Assembly (NCBI RefSeq): GCF_030463535.1
Contig: NC_132893.1
Coordinates: 29,824,782-29,888,781 of the forward strand
Reading direction: 5' to 3'
Origin: Salminus brasiliensis
Taxonomy: Eukaryota > Chordata > Actinopteri > Characiformes > Bryconidae
DNA: 64,000 nt
Position numbers and translations under genes: made by a program. Shown here piece by piece: positions 21,007-50,689 of this stretch (position 1 is its first letter; each line of letters begins with the position of its first letter). The notes below the pieces were generated by a model. That model saw nothing but the letters and a program-made list of their open reading frames with translations. It was not told the DNA's origin and did not search any database.

Positions 21007-24000
21007 ATGCTGTCATTGACTGTGGGGGCCTCCAAAATCCCTTTTCTGGTGGACACGGGAGCCACATGGTCAGTCATCACCACAGTATTACCAGCACACC
21101 TGATGAGTGAACAAACTGTGCAGGTTAGGGGCTTCTCGGGGAAACCTACATCACTGCCAAAAACAAGACAGTTACCAGTCAATACTGGTGTACAGACTGT
21201 GTCACATTCATTTTTGATTGCACCACACGCACCCTTGAACATTTGTGGTAGAGACTTATTGATGAAAATGGGGGTCACTATTTTATGTCAACCAGACGGA
21301 ATTACTCTTACATGGCTAGATGGACATAACACTGTGGGTGTGATGGGGTACACGGATGGAATGTACCTGATACGGCCAGAACAGGATGAGTCAGTGGACA
21401 TTTACTGGGGACTATTGTCTGAACTAACAGACCCAACACCACCACTAATTGACCTGTTTCAACAATGGTCGCCTTGGATTGGGGCTATGGCACCCTATAT
21501 CCCGCCGCCCGACCCGTTCCATGTCACCCTGTTCTATGATGTAGGGGGAGATTTAACTTACTATGACACATTTCAGACAGAATTAGAGGGTACTCAGTGG
21601 TCTGTTGACACCACAGGGATTTATGTGGGTCCTGAAGGGGTGGCATCACCAGTCACACTGACACCACAACAACACTGTTGGTACAAAATGTCAGACACAG
21701 CAGCACCACACATTTCACTAGCTCTCCATCCGAAGCATGAGGCCAAGCAGTTGGGCCCTATGGTAAAAAGAGCAAACGAGGCCACGGATTGGGTCCGGAC
21801 CCAGCTGCCCGGCGTCATGTTTTCACAGTCCACACAGACATACCACATCACTGATAACTCACCTATCTCAGTCACATTACAACATCAATTGCTACCTAGA
21901 CACCATGGTTGTGAGGACTCTGATCACCCGCTAACAGAAGCATTATTGGCATCACTGCCTGACACACTGTGGTCCACAGGCCCAGACGATGTAGGATACA
22001 TAGATCAGACACCAGTCTCATTTTCCATGGCCACTACAGAACCGATTTGGGTTCCCCAATATAGACACAAGCCAGATGCTGTTGAATCATTGGACAAAAC
22101 GGTCCAGGCCTTGGTGGAGGCCGGAGTCCTGGAACCGTGCCAATCAGCATGGAACACACCGATTTTGCCGGTTCCAAAAAAGGAACCTGGCCAATATCGG
22201 ATGGCCCATGATCTGAGAGCCATAAATGCAGCATTGGCTACGGCCACTGTTCCAGTTCCCAACCCATACACTGCCCTATCAGAGTTGGGTCCGGACATGA
22301 AGTGGTTCACCTGCATTGACTTAGCTAACGCATTTTTCTGTGTGCCACTGGCAGAACACTGCAGAGATATTTGTGCATTCACACACAAAGGCACCCAATT
22401 CCGGTACAATAGGCTACCTCAGGGACTAGCCCTGTCTCCGGGCCTATTTAATCAGGCTCTGAGGCAGAGTCTGGAATCATGCCAACTGCCAGAACACTCC
22501 CTTTTGACCCAGTACGTAGATGACGTCATTATTTCAGCCACGACGCCGGAAATCTGCCTTGAGGCCACCAAGGCAGCGCTGGAATGTTTAGCAAAGGCTG
22601 GGTACAAAGTGTCCAAACAAAAGTTACAGTGCTGTAGATCTAGAGTTACTTTCCTGGGGAGGGTAGTAACACAGGGGTCGACAGGCTTGTCAGCCACACA
22701 CAGGTCCGCTATACTGTCACACACAAGACCGGAGACTGTTAAAGACATGTTAGCATTCTTAGGACTGACAGGCTATAGTAGACAATACATTCCTGACTTT
22801 GTTGGACGAACACAACCTCTTAGGGACATGGTGAAAACCGTGGGGATGAGAAATTTGTCTGGTAACCTGACTTGGACGGTAGAAACAGAACAGGCATTTA
22901 TAGATGTTAAACAGGCCTTATCTACTGCAGCTGACCTAGCCAGACCTAACTATTCACTACCTTTTTACCTGGATGTTTCTGAAACAGACACTTTGGTTAA
23001 TGGTGTACTGTTTCAGAAAAAGGGGGAAGGTAGAGCAGTGCTAATGTACTTAAGTGTTCCATTGGACCTTATAGAGAGGAGACAACCACAGTGCACAAGA
23101 CATGTAGCAGGACTGACCAAATTAGTCCAGAAAACAGCACATCTGGTAGCAGGATACCCATTGCACATACTAACCACACACGGAGTAGTGGCATACATAA
23201 ACTCACAGATGTTTACACTCACTCCCTTGCGACAGAGACGCATTCACAAAGCACTGACTGCACCCAACATCACCTACACACATGAAGGAGTCAACATGGC
23301 AGAGGGGATGCTGGAAGGCCCACCACATGAGTGTGAGGAACAGGTAGAGAGGCAAGGAAAAGTAAGACCAGATTTACAGGCCACACCCATCCCAGGGTCG
23401 TGGAATTTGTGGACAGATGGGTGTGGGTACAGAACAAACACAGGTGGAATCAGAGCAGGATACGCGGTAGTCCAGGAAGCAAGGGGGGAGGCACATGAGT
23501 TTTGGACAGTCATAGCAGAAGAAGTGAAACAAAATCCATCAGCACAGAAAGCAGAACTACTAGCAGTAATCGCAGCACTAGAACTGGCAGAAGGGAGAGA
23601 CGTCACTATCTACAGCGACTCAGCATACGTAGTGACAGCAGCACATGTAGACATTCCACACTGGAAGCAAGCTGGGTATGTCACAAGCGCTGGGAAACCA
23701 GTCAAACATAAAACAGAATTAATGCGATTAGAAGCAGCCATACACAAACCGAGCAAAGTAGCAATTGTAAAGTGTAAAGGACACCAAAAGGGAGACACAA
23801 TGATAAACAGAGGGAATGAAGCAGCAGATGGGGCAGCAAAAAGAGCAGCAGGCTACACGGAACCCAACACCATGTTTGTGTTGGACTCCAGTGTACCCTG
23901 GGAACCGATTCCCACAGGACAAGAGCTTAGACGCCTACAGGATGAGGCAAGTCCAGAGGAGAAGTCAACATGGCTAGCAAAGGGGGCTAGTCCAGACGGC

Positions 24001-25161
24001 CAGGTGTGGATGTCACAAAGGGGACAAGCAGTGTTACCAATGTCACTAGCGAAAGCAGTTCTAGAAGAAGCACACACAGTAGCACACGTAGGGAGACAAC
24101 AAACACTGGAAAATCTAAAACAATGGTGGCACCCATTCATGTCAGCCTTAGTGGTAGATTACATCACCCAATGTCAGATTTGTAACACCCAGAACGTAGC
24201 AAAAGCACTTAAGCCAACACCTGGAAAGTTTCCATTGCCAGATTCCCACGGAGAAGAAATTCAGATTGACTATACTGACATGATTGACTCAGTAAGGAGA
24301 TACAGGTATCTCCTGGTGGTAGTAGACCGATTTTCAGGGTGGGTGGAGGCAATTCCCACCATAAAAGAGGATGCCAGGTCTGTGTGCAAGATGTTGATCA
24401 ATTGTTGGATACCACAACACGGGTTCCCCAGGAAGGTTCACTCAGATAATGGGAGTCATTTTACGAGCAAGACACTGCAGTGGGTGGAGCAGTCGTTGGG
24501 GCTGCGCCATAGCTATGGTTGTGTGTATCATCCTGCCTCACAGGGTCAGGTGGAGAGGATGAATCAAAATTTAAAATCCAAGCTAGCTAAGATTACACTG
24601 ACCACGGGCATGAATTGGCTAGATGCCCTCCCAATGGCCCTGATCAGCATTCGGAACTCAATTAATAGAAGCACAGGCTTCTCCCCATTTGAACTGGTCA
24701 GAGGCATAGCATTTCCAGGCCCAAAAACAAGATTGAGCCCCGATACAGGCTCGCCTGGGATTACAACAGATACATATCGACAGCTGTTTTTGAAACTAAA
24801 ATCAGTGTGTGAGGATTTATCTGTACAGGTACGGAGAAACAGAGGAGGAGACGAGGACCGCGAGATACCCCCGGAGGTGGCCGTGGCCCCATGGTTGTAC
24901 CTGAGAGCCATTAAGCGAAAGTGGTCAGAGCCTCGCTGGACAGGTCCATTCCAGGTGACAGAGAGAACCAGCCACGCGGTACGACTCCAGAGCAAAGGCA
25001 GCTCGTGGTACCACCTATCTCAGTGCAAGCCAGCACTGCCACCCGGGGACCAACAGGTGCAGAAGCAAGCATCCAATCAGCAACAAGTGCCATCTGAGCA
25101 CGCCTTGAGAGAGAGATGCGCGACAAGAGCGCATCTACCTGACCAACTGACACCGAGCTGA
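21007..25161 (+). CDS. pol: pro-pol polyprotein: protease, reverse transcriptase, RNase H, integrase
   Basis: Uninterrupted 1384-residue frame, probably expressed as a gag-pol readthrough product rather than from this ATG. Protease: LVDTGATWSVIT with catalytic Asp about residue 16. RT: first catalytic Asp in FTCIDLANAFF (about 438), LPQGLALSPGLFN, and YVDD (503-506). RNase H: WTDGCGY (Asp about 804), AELLAV, YSDSAYV (Asp about 871) and the GHQKGD...NEAAD end. Integrase: HHCC zinc finger starting His 1023, then DD35E with Asp 1088 (QIDYTD), Asp 1147 (HSDNGSHF) and Glu 1183 (GQVERMN). The RNase H with a GHQKG loop, LPQG-LSPGLFNQAL and the integrase order resemble gamma/epsilon retroviruses rather than Ty3/gypsy elements. 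All catalytic residues are present, so this pol looks capable of function. Confidence 0.95.
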   Translation: MLSLTVGASKIPFLVDTGATWSVITTVLPAHLMSEQTVQVRGFSGKPTSLPKTRQLPVNTGVQTVSHSFLIAPHAPLNICGRDLLMKMGVTILCQPDGITLTWLDGHNTVGVMGYTDGMYLIRPEQDESVDIYWGLLSELTDPTPPLIDLFQQWSPWIGAMAPYIPPPDPFHVTLFYDVGGDLTYYDTFQTELEGTQWSVDTTGIYVGPEGVASPVTLTPQQHCWYKMSDTAAPHISLALHPKHEAKQLGPMVKRANEATDWVRTQLPGVMFSQSTQTYHITDNSPISVTLQHQLLPRHHGCEDSDHPLTEALLASLPDTLWSTGPDDVGYIDQTPVSFSMATTEPIWVPQYRHKPDAVESLDKTVQALVEAGVLEPCQSAWNTPILPVPKKEPGQYRMAHDLRAINAALATATVPVPNPYTALSELGPDMKWFTCIDLANAFFCVPLAEHCRDICAFTHKGTQFRYNRLPQGLALSPGLFNQALRQSLESCQLPEHSLLTQYVDDVIISATTPEICLEATKAALECLAKAGYKVSKQKLQCCRSRVTFLGRVVTQGSTGLSATHRSAILSHTRPETVKDMLAFLGLTGYSRQYIPDFVGRTQPLRDMVKTVGMRNLSGNLTWTVETEQAFIDVKQALSTAADLARPNYSLPFYLDVSETDTLVNGVLFQKKGEGRAVLMYLSVPLDLIERRQPQCTRHVAGLTKLVQKTAHLVAGYPLHILTTHGVVAYINSQMFTLTPLRQRRIHKALTAPNITYTHEGVNMAEGMLEGPPHECEEQVERQGKVRPDLQATPIPGSWNLWTDGCGYRTNTGGIRAGYAVVQEARGEAHEFWTVIAEEVKQNPSAQKAELLAVIAALELAEGRDVTIYSDSAYVVTAAHVDIPHWKQAGYVTSAGKPVKHKTELMRLEAAIHKPSKVAIVKCKGHQKGDTMINRGNEAADGAAKRAAGYTEPNTMFVLDSSVPWEPIPTGQELRRLQDEASPEEKSTWLAKGASPDGQVWMSQRGQAVLPMSLAKAVLEEAHTVAHVGRQQTLENLKQWWHPFMSALVVDYITQCQICNTQNVAKALKPTPGKFPLPDSHGEEIQIDYTDMIDSVRRYRYLLVVVDRFSGWVEAIPTIKEDARSVCKMLINCWIPQHGFPRKVHSDNGSHFTSKTLQWVEQSLGLRHSYGCVYHPASQGQVERMNQNLKSKLAKITLTTGMNWLDALPMALISIRNSINRSTGFSPFELVRGIAFPGPKTRLSPDTGSPGITTDTYRQLFLKLKSVCEDLSVQVRRNRGGDEDREIPPEVAVAPWLYLRAIKRKWSEPRWTGPFQVTERTSHAVRLQSKGSSWYHLSQCKPALPPGDQQVQKQASNQQQVPSEHALRERCATRAHLPDQLTPS

Positions 25162-25926
25162 CGACAAGCGACATCCGAGCACCCCCGGGCCCGAGGGGAG
25201 CCACCGAGGAGCTGTCCAGCACTGACGGTGGACCAGAACAATAAAACATTTTTTCTTTACAGGTTGCCTTGAACTATCTAAGAGATTGTAAAAAAACAAA
25301 AAAACACACATTGTAACTTTAACACTTACACATATAGGGTTATAGACAATAGTTTACTAAGTAGAGGGAAACTTAGAGGGAAAACACATTTGTTGTCTAA
25401 TAATGGCTTGGTACGGGAAAAGGGGGTGGCAAAGGGCAAAATACAGACACCATAACGAACCACCACTTCCTCCAGTTCTTCCAACATGGCTGCAGATAAT
25501 AATAACAATTACTGATAATGATATGATATATATATAATGATCACAATACTGGCCATTGTCTCAAGTCAGGAACAACCAATAACGGTAGAAGGGACAGTTG
25601 TCAATATATACACGTATGATGGAGGGTAAAGACAGCAAACCACCATATATGTTACCTATTTTGGACTGTGAGGAAGAGCAGGAGGAACTGTTATAAAAAA
25701 CCATTGTGGGGATAACTATATGGGAATAATGTCACTTCCTCCATTGACATGGGTAAAATTGGCCGCCTGGGGCAGAGGGGTTGTGAGAGAATTTTTCCTG
25801 TCAAAATTGGTTGGTTGGCTGCCGGACAGGTTTTCGCTCTCACAAATGTAAACCACATGTCAAACACATGTTTGGAGGAACTACCAGTGTGTTGACGTGT
25901 CTTCGAGGACACGTCAAAAGGGAGAT
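25162..25926 (+). other. Post-pol region without env, with polypurine tract
   Basis: Only 765 bp separate pol from the 3' LTR and no frame longer than about 60 codons on the plus strand suggests an envelope gene. A pyrimidine-rich acceptor (TTTTTTCTTTACAG, AG at 25261-25262) may be a leftover env splice site. A perfect hairpin (25892-25917) precedes the polypurine tract AAAAGGGAGA (25916-25925). Confidence 0.65.
25892..25917 (+). other. Perfect 10-bp hairpin abutting the polypurine tract
   Basis: TTGACGTGTC and GACACGTCAA pair perfectly around a TTCGAG loop, and the 3' arm runs straight into the AAAAGGGAGA polypurine tract. It could be an RNA structure element at the 3' end of the genome, or a CRE-like (TGACGTGT) site. 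Confidence 0.7.
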
Positions 25927-26962
25927 TGTTGTAGTAAAATGTTTATTATACCTTGTGTTTGTTGACAAATTATCCTTAAATAATGATTACTCAACTTAGT
26001 ATTAACAACTACATAATCATTGTGTGAAACCTTGTATTTTATATGCATCTATACAAATGATTATCCGATACTTATATCATGTAGGCTTACACACATAGCT
26101 AACAATGTATGGCTTGTTTCTAACCCACATAATACCCACTTGTAACACGTATTGGTGTGCGACATATAGAGTCACTTTGCATGGCATATTACTCACCCAC
26201 TTACTAACTTACATGATATTTACTCATAAGACATATTATAACCTTATTACATTGTATGGCCTACTAACTCACATGACATGGCCTCCTGAGACACATTAAC
26301 ATGTAACATATGGAGTTCTATGGTAAAGGCGGGTGATTCACGCTTAAAGACATTTGCGTTACTAAAACTATACATCAGCATGACAAGTGAGGCCACTCCA
26401 TGTGTCTGAAGTCACTGTCATGGACCATCGTGTTGGCCCCAATTGGGACTGGTGTACTTTGTTTGAACTGAAGTGATATGGAGGGGATGCTGATAGGGTC
26501 GGACAAAGCGGCCTTCTCTCTGTGTGGGTAACTCCCTAACCTGCAGCTGCCTCGCACACACATAGAGAATGCTACACTGTCCAGCTTTGAGAAAATACAA
26601 AACATAGTCAAGGTCAAGCATGATGGTGGAGTCAGACACGTGAATCTGAGTACTAACATGTGCCATCTTGCATATTCACATAGACTAATCTGTAGAAACG
26701 CCTCATCGGCAGGTTTCACGTCATTTGGGGTATAAACGTGGAGTCAGATGAGAACGGGGTCGGAACTTTGCTTTGGGATGGTTGATACACTGTCTTTAAT
26801 GCATTTGTTCTCCTGGATCCAGCATTCTTAAATAAATACTTTGGTTTGCTTCTAACTTCACTCCACTCGTCTGCGACTCTTTCCACAAAACGAACACGCA
26901 AGGTGTTGCGCCCCGGAAGAGGGGTGGGGTACGGGCAACACTATGTAGACATTTTTCTACAA
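25927..26962 (+). repeat. 3' LTR of the retrovirus-like element (1036 bp)
   Basis: Offset by exactly 9026 bp from the 5' LTR with no length difference, and I saw no substitutions on reading both through. TATAAA falls at 26731-26736 and AATAAA at 26831-26836, the latter being the expected poly(A) signal of the genomic transcript. It lies about 300 bp from the PUM3 first-exon donor and would promote transcription towards and across the PUM3 promoter in antisense. Confidence 0.93.
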
Positions 26963-27266
26963 CAGAGACAGGTCTAAAAGCTCTTAAAAGGACAGGCTGG
27001 ACTCCTACGTGTTAAATAAAACCGATGTATTTAGAGGGATTCGGGCTTTCACGCTTTAGCCCCGGAGCTAACCGCTAGCGCTAGCTCTGCCCCACATTTC
27101 CCAGCTTTATTAACAGTAACCGCCCTGAACAAGCTTCAGGTGCTGTGTATAACGGTGTCATTTAAGTGTAGTAAGAAAAGCTGATGTCAGACCAGACTTT
27201 TAAAGCTGTTTTAGGGAGAAAATAGATCAAATTCAGGAGCAGAGAAGCTTAAACACGTTTACTCAC

Positions 27267-27355
27267 CCATGTGTACACGAAAACACTTTACGGCAGCGAG
27301 GTGTCGTAACAGGCGAAGCGCTGATTTTGCGACACTCCGTCGATTTACGGTCATG
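27267..27355 (-). other. pum3: PUM3 non-coding first exon (5' UTR) and promoter-proximal region
   Basis: On the minus strand this CpG-bearing stretch ends in ACATGG followed by a strong donor GTGAGT (27266-27261). The next acceptor (pyrimidine-rich, ending GCTGCAG) sits just above 16802 and is followed ten bases later by the PUM3 ATG. The pair defines a 5'-UTR intron of about 10.46 kb, of which the inserted retroelement is 10.06 kb, so the intron was only about 0.4 kb before insertion. The exact transcription start is not visible; the upper limit is a guess. Confidence 0.6.
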
Positions 27356-27940
27356 TAGTTGGACTTAGTTGAATGTTCAGGAAGATTTTAATATCATTGA
27401 AATATAATTCATTAAATAATTATAATGATATACACAACACAACAATCAGCCATAACATTAAAACCTTCATCATACTGGTGAATACTGAAGTGAATACCCC
27501 TGATTATTGGATGTTGGATGATGATCATCACCCCACCTCATCCCCAACTCTCCAACTCATCCAAAAAGGATAGGATGGAGCACCAACCATCACTCCAGAG
27601 AACACAGTTCCACAGCTCCACAGCTCAACGCTGGGGGGCTTTATACTAGCCCTCTAGCCCAGGCCTGGCATTAGACACGGTGCCAATAGGTTCATGGTGT
27701 GATCGGCTCCAAAGGGTCCTATTCTATTGGCAGTTCTTCCTATTCTATTGGCAATTGCACATCTGTCTCAGCAATGGGATGCAACTTAAAGTATCTGATT
27801 ATATTCATCAGAAGGGGTGTCCACAAACATTTGGACATGCAGTGTGTTAAGGAAGCAAGTTGATGTGTTTGCTTTCTCAGAAATTAGAATAAAAAAGTTA
27901 GATAAAAACACACAGGCATTCATTGGATTGGTCAGCAATG
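27356..27940. other. Intergenic gap between carm1l and PUM3
   Basis: About 0.6 kb separates the PUM3 first exon from the carm1l poly(A) signal. It contains an end fragment of a Tc1-like repeat (27440-27490, CAGCCATAACATTAAAACC) and a MITE fragment (27500-27845). The PUM3 promoter must lie in or next to this repeat-rich gap. Confidence 0.5.
27500..27845. mobile_element. MITE family A, 3' portion
   Basis: Landmarks TTGGATGTTGGATGATGAT, CTTTATACTAGCCCTCTAGC, CCAATAGGTTCATGG and the end GGGGTGTCCACAAACATTTG, then GACATGCAGTGTG. The left end is missing. Confidence 0.7.
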
Positions 27941-27943
27941 TGC

Positions 27944-27949
27944 TTTATT
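27944..27949 (-). terminator. Candidate carm1l poly(A) signal AATAAA
   Basis: Minus-strand AATAAA inside GAATAAAGCAC, downstream of the candidate terminal exon. It leaves only about 0.6 kb before the PUM3 first exon on the same strand. Confidence 0.5.
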
Positions 27950-28083
27950 CTTTTTTAATTTATAAAAGCTGAGCTATGTGTAATTTACAGTCTGTGAAAT
28001 ATCATTAGAGGCAGTCTAGCTAAACAACACTGCTCTTATAGAGGACTCCAGATCTCCATTACTCCAGATCATATGAGGCTGTT

Positions 28084-47156
<19,073 letters not shown>

Positions 47157-47814
47157 TGGTTTTAAATGTAAACCTTAAACCTTAAAATGTAATTAATTTA
47201 ACCAATAAATGCTGATGCAGCTCCAGCAAATAAACCCCTGATAACAAATTAAAACCATTAAAGACTGAAATATTCAGTCTATTATCTCTATCTGAAACTG
47301 GAATTGTTTTTAATTTTTAATTTTTAATTTTTAATTTAATTTTTTATGTTTTCATTCTTTATAAAAGTTGACAAACACAATCCCACACAGAAATATATAA
47401 TAAGCAGAAAAATAGAAAAAAGTAAATTCACCAAGTACAGTAAAACCATCACTCCAGCTTCAGCAAACCAGGCCGTGGGTGAACGAGCGGCTCAGTGTGA
47501 CCTGTTTGCTTGACTTTGCTGACACTCAGTGGAAGAGTTCAGTAGTGCATGTACGATCACACTGGAAACCCAGAATCCTTTTAAACAAAGAGCACAGAAA
47601 TCAGCAGAGAAAGGACACCACTGAAGAACCTCAGGTGTGACGTAATGGTATGAACAGCCTTTCCAAGCTTCTCAGCCTTTCCAAGCTTCTCATCAAGATT
47701 CTCATCCAGTGTTTATATGTAATAGTAATGCAAATAAATATGTCACAGATTATAGATTAGCCTGTAGCCTTTGTGTGTATAGTGTATGTATAGTAAGTAG
47801 TCACACTGTCAAGA

Positions 47815-48930
47815 CTGCTCACTGACTTTGAATGTGGTAGGATTGTTGAGCTGCATCTGCAAGGCCTCTCACAGCGTGCAATCCAGGGTCAGCCCAAGCC
47901 TTCATCAGGCCCTAAGCAGATTTTCAGTTGGGGGCCCCCCCTATTACCACCTCCTCAGCAACAGATGCTTCATCATTCCATATGCTGTGTAATACCATTT
48001 CATTGTATTATTCAATGGTATTTTTAAAATATATATCACCATCACCGGCTCTGGTGGCATCGCTGTTGAGGTTGGACACAGTAAGACAGTAAGTCATTTT
48101 GCATTCATTGAAAGATCCTGAGGGTTATAGAACAAAAAAGTCAAGCGGTAGGCCGCATGATCCGATTGGCTGTTCATCAAGACACGGGCGATCCTCAACC
48201 CAAATTAAGGCCATTACTGGTGCAGCTCAATAACCCTCAGACAGCATCTAAGAGGGAAGGGCATCAGAAACAAAAAGGGTCTTCAAAGGCCACGTCCCCT
48301 TCTGCGCCACAAAACTGCCCGTTTGGACTTTGCAGGGAAGCACCAAACATGGGGCATTGAAAGATGGAAGAAAGTTTTATTCTCTGACGAGCTTGACCAT
48401 CCTGATGGCTTCCAACGTTACTGGCATGACAAGGAGATCCAACCTGAGATGGTTTCTATGCAGCAGAGTGGTGGGGGCTTTTTCCTTCAGGGGCGTCAAA
48501 CAGCAGTTGGCTATGTGGCGATGTTGCAGTGGGCATCCCTCATGACTGTGTGGTAATGACTGGGTTTTTCAACAGGACAATGCTGTAGTTCACAATTCCT
48601 GCCTGACAAAGGACCTCTTTCAGGAGAATAACGTCCCTCTTCTGGACCATCCTGCTGATCCTCTGATCTAAATCAGATGGCAAGGGAGGTTTACCAGCCT
48701 CCTGGAAACACTTGCATCAAGCAAGCCTAAACCATTGTTTGGAGTGATCAACAGGAATGGTGGAGCTACTCATTACTGAGGCCTTTTTCTGACACTTCTG
48801 ATTTCTGTATTGAGGGAGTTTTTGGGGTTTTTATTTTAGCTGTGGTCTTAAACTTTTGATCAGCTGATGAACAGCCTATTTTAGTTGAACTGTTGTATTC
48901 AATAAATTGCCTGCTCACAGTTTTGTCTCT
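47815..48930 (+). pseudogene. Decayed Tc1-like transposase gene
   Basis: Broken frames in order recall a Tc1/Tc3-like transposase: a start-like segment with CACTGACTTTGAATGTGGTA, a GLSQRAIQ-like helix-turn-helix region split by unrelated sequence (about 47900-48060), a [19 protein letters not shown] block, [11 protein letters not shown] (first catalytic Asp, about 48370), FQQDNA-like around 48575 and a DHPADPLI-like end. Multiple stops and frameshifts, no intact inverted repeats seen: an old copy. Confidence 0.7.
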
Positions 48931-49740
48931 GGCTAAAATTTCTTTTTAGTCTTGTGAAGCTCTACTCAGAACCTTCCTAAGATCCAATAGTAAAAAAATG
49001 CAAATCATGCTTTTTATTATTTGCATTTTTATTTTTTACTGGCCTTAAGATTTTTTGGATGTATAATGTATGTAAACTATATGTACAGTACATGTTAAAT
49101 GTGTGTATAATGTATATATAGGTAAGTTGTGTATATCGTTGTTTTCCAAAGAAAAACATGGATCTCCAAAACAGCAACTTTACAGGAGAGGGAAAAACCT
49201 TCTTAACTTTCAGTTGAAGTCAATTTAGAGCATTTCTATTGGTCCGTTCATCCATAATTATTCATACACACAGAGTACAGTGCATACATGTTTTTCACTG
49301 GACAGCAGTGATACAATCTTTATATTTATTTTGTTTATATTTGTGTTTTTACTACAGTAAGGCACTGTGCACCTACCTTTTTCACTCAGCTTTACACCTG
49401 TGTTAATGCATTAATGACATTTTTAACAGGGACCTTCGTCACAGTGCTAAATTGACTTTAATGGTCATTGTAAATGATTTCTTAGTTTAGAAATGTAACT
49501 GTTCTTTGCATATACATATAACTGATGGAACAGGTTGACTGAATTACCAGCAAACACCGCTATTAAATACATCATCATAGTAATTTTCAGTCAGGAAAAG
49601 AACAAAAAAACATATATTTAACAGAAAATGACAGAAGCCTTAAAAACTAAACACATGATTATTGTGTCCATCCATTACCTTTAGTACAGCTTCCATTCTT
49701 TTCAGGAGACTCTGAGAACTTACTGTTATTAGTAATAATA
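48931..49740. other. Intergenic, no gene recognised
   Basis: AT-rich sequence with short homopolymers. Nothing with coding or splice character. Confidence 0.4.
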
Positions 49741-49751
49741 ATAATAGTAAT

Positions 49752-50100
49752 AATAACAATAATTTATTCTTATATAGCACTTCACTAAGACCCAAAGACG
49801 CTTACAATCATTAGTACATAGAAACATTCAACACAAACAATACAGGTACAACAGTAGAACACCAACTCAGCAGCACTGCTACATGCAGACATTGAGATAA
49901 GTCAGTGGGCAGAAGGGAGGTCGTAGGCAAGAGGTGAGTCATGAGATTAGATTTCAATATAGAAAGACAGGGAGATTGTGTGACCATAGTTAGGAGGGAG
50001 TTCCACAGGTGAGGAGTGAGTCTGGAGAATCACCCATCACCAAAGCTACAGAGTTTGGATGATGGCACGTTTAGAAGCCCAGCAGTAGAAGTTCAGTCTG
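49752..50100 (-). mobile_element. Interspersed repeat, probably LINE 3' UTR, reverse orientation
   Basis: Begins TTATTCTTATATAGCACTTC and GACCCAAAGACGCTTACAAT, the reverse-oriented version of a common fish LINE/SINE terminal module. The rest (AGTTCCACAGGTGAGGAGTG) is typical of that repeat's body. Confidence 0.5.
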
Positions 50101-50359
50101 CACATCATCATTCATTTATCTAATCGTGGCAGTTTTGTGGTCTTACAGGCCTTGCAGGGTTGTTAAGGATTCTATTTTCTCTGTATTTTATTTTTGTAAA
50201 CTCCAGTTTTTAATGTATTTTCCTCATGGACTTTCTCCTTCTATATAACAGTGGATTATCTACTCAGAAAAAAAAAAAAATCTTGAGTGGTGTCTGACTT
50301 CGCATTGGCAGTATATGCTAAATTCCAAACTATGAGGAAATTTGAGGATGTCTCCAAAT

Positions 50360-50612
50360 GTTCTCTGGAATGATGTGAGGTGGGGTGGTGATCATGCAAC
50401 ATCCTGACCTCATTAACATTCACGTCGCAGAATGCAATCAAACCCTCACAGCAATGCTCCTTTAAAATCTAGTAGGAAGCTTTCTTCCCTGGACTGTAGT
50501 GACAGTTACCCCAACAAAAATAGGATACACTCTTTTTTCAACGGCCTTGATTTGGGGAGAAACAATGAATAAGCAGGTGTCCCGATACTTTTGTCAATAC
50601 AGTTCACAGTAC
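50360..50612. mobile_element. MITE family A, 3' end portion
   Basis: TGTTCTCTGGAATGATGTGA, GGTGATCATGCAACATCC, CAGTTACCCCAACAAAAATA and the end CAGGTGTCCCGATACTTTTG plus TCAATACAGT. Confidence 0.7.
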
Positions 50613-50689
50613 TCAACAAGAATATTGGAACCTGCCCTAATAAACGGCTTTAACTTTAACCGGCTTCTGCAACATTCATCACTGCTCTC

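Larger units (their letters stand above)
16901..26962 (+). mobile_element. Env-less class I-like endogenous retrovirus, intact LTRs
   Basis: A 10.06-kb provirus-like insertion between PUM3 exons 1 and 2, antisense to the gene. Order: 5' LTR (16901-17936), tRNA-Trp-like primer site, 1.5-kb leader with tandem repeats, gag pieces, nucleocapsid, TGA, pro-pol, short non-coding tail, polypurine tract, 3' LTR (25927-26962). It is flanked on both sides by CAGAGACAG (16892-16900 and 26963-26971). This fits a target duplication, though retroviral duplications are normally 4-6 bp, so the exact ends are uncertain by a few bases. The LTRs appear identical base for base with no indel, implying a very recent insertion. 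Gamma/epsilon-like affinity rests on pol motifs, the single zinc knuckle and the stop-codon gag-pol junction. Confidence 0.93.

Noticed and set aside
20727-21278. 183-codon minus-strand frame opposite nucleocapsid and protease
   Set aside because: Antisense shadow of the gag/pol coding strand with low-complexity Pro/Arg composition.
25162-25926. Possible small env
   Set aside because: No signal peptide, no transmembrane-plus-fusion layout and no frame over about 60 codons on the element's strand.
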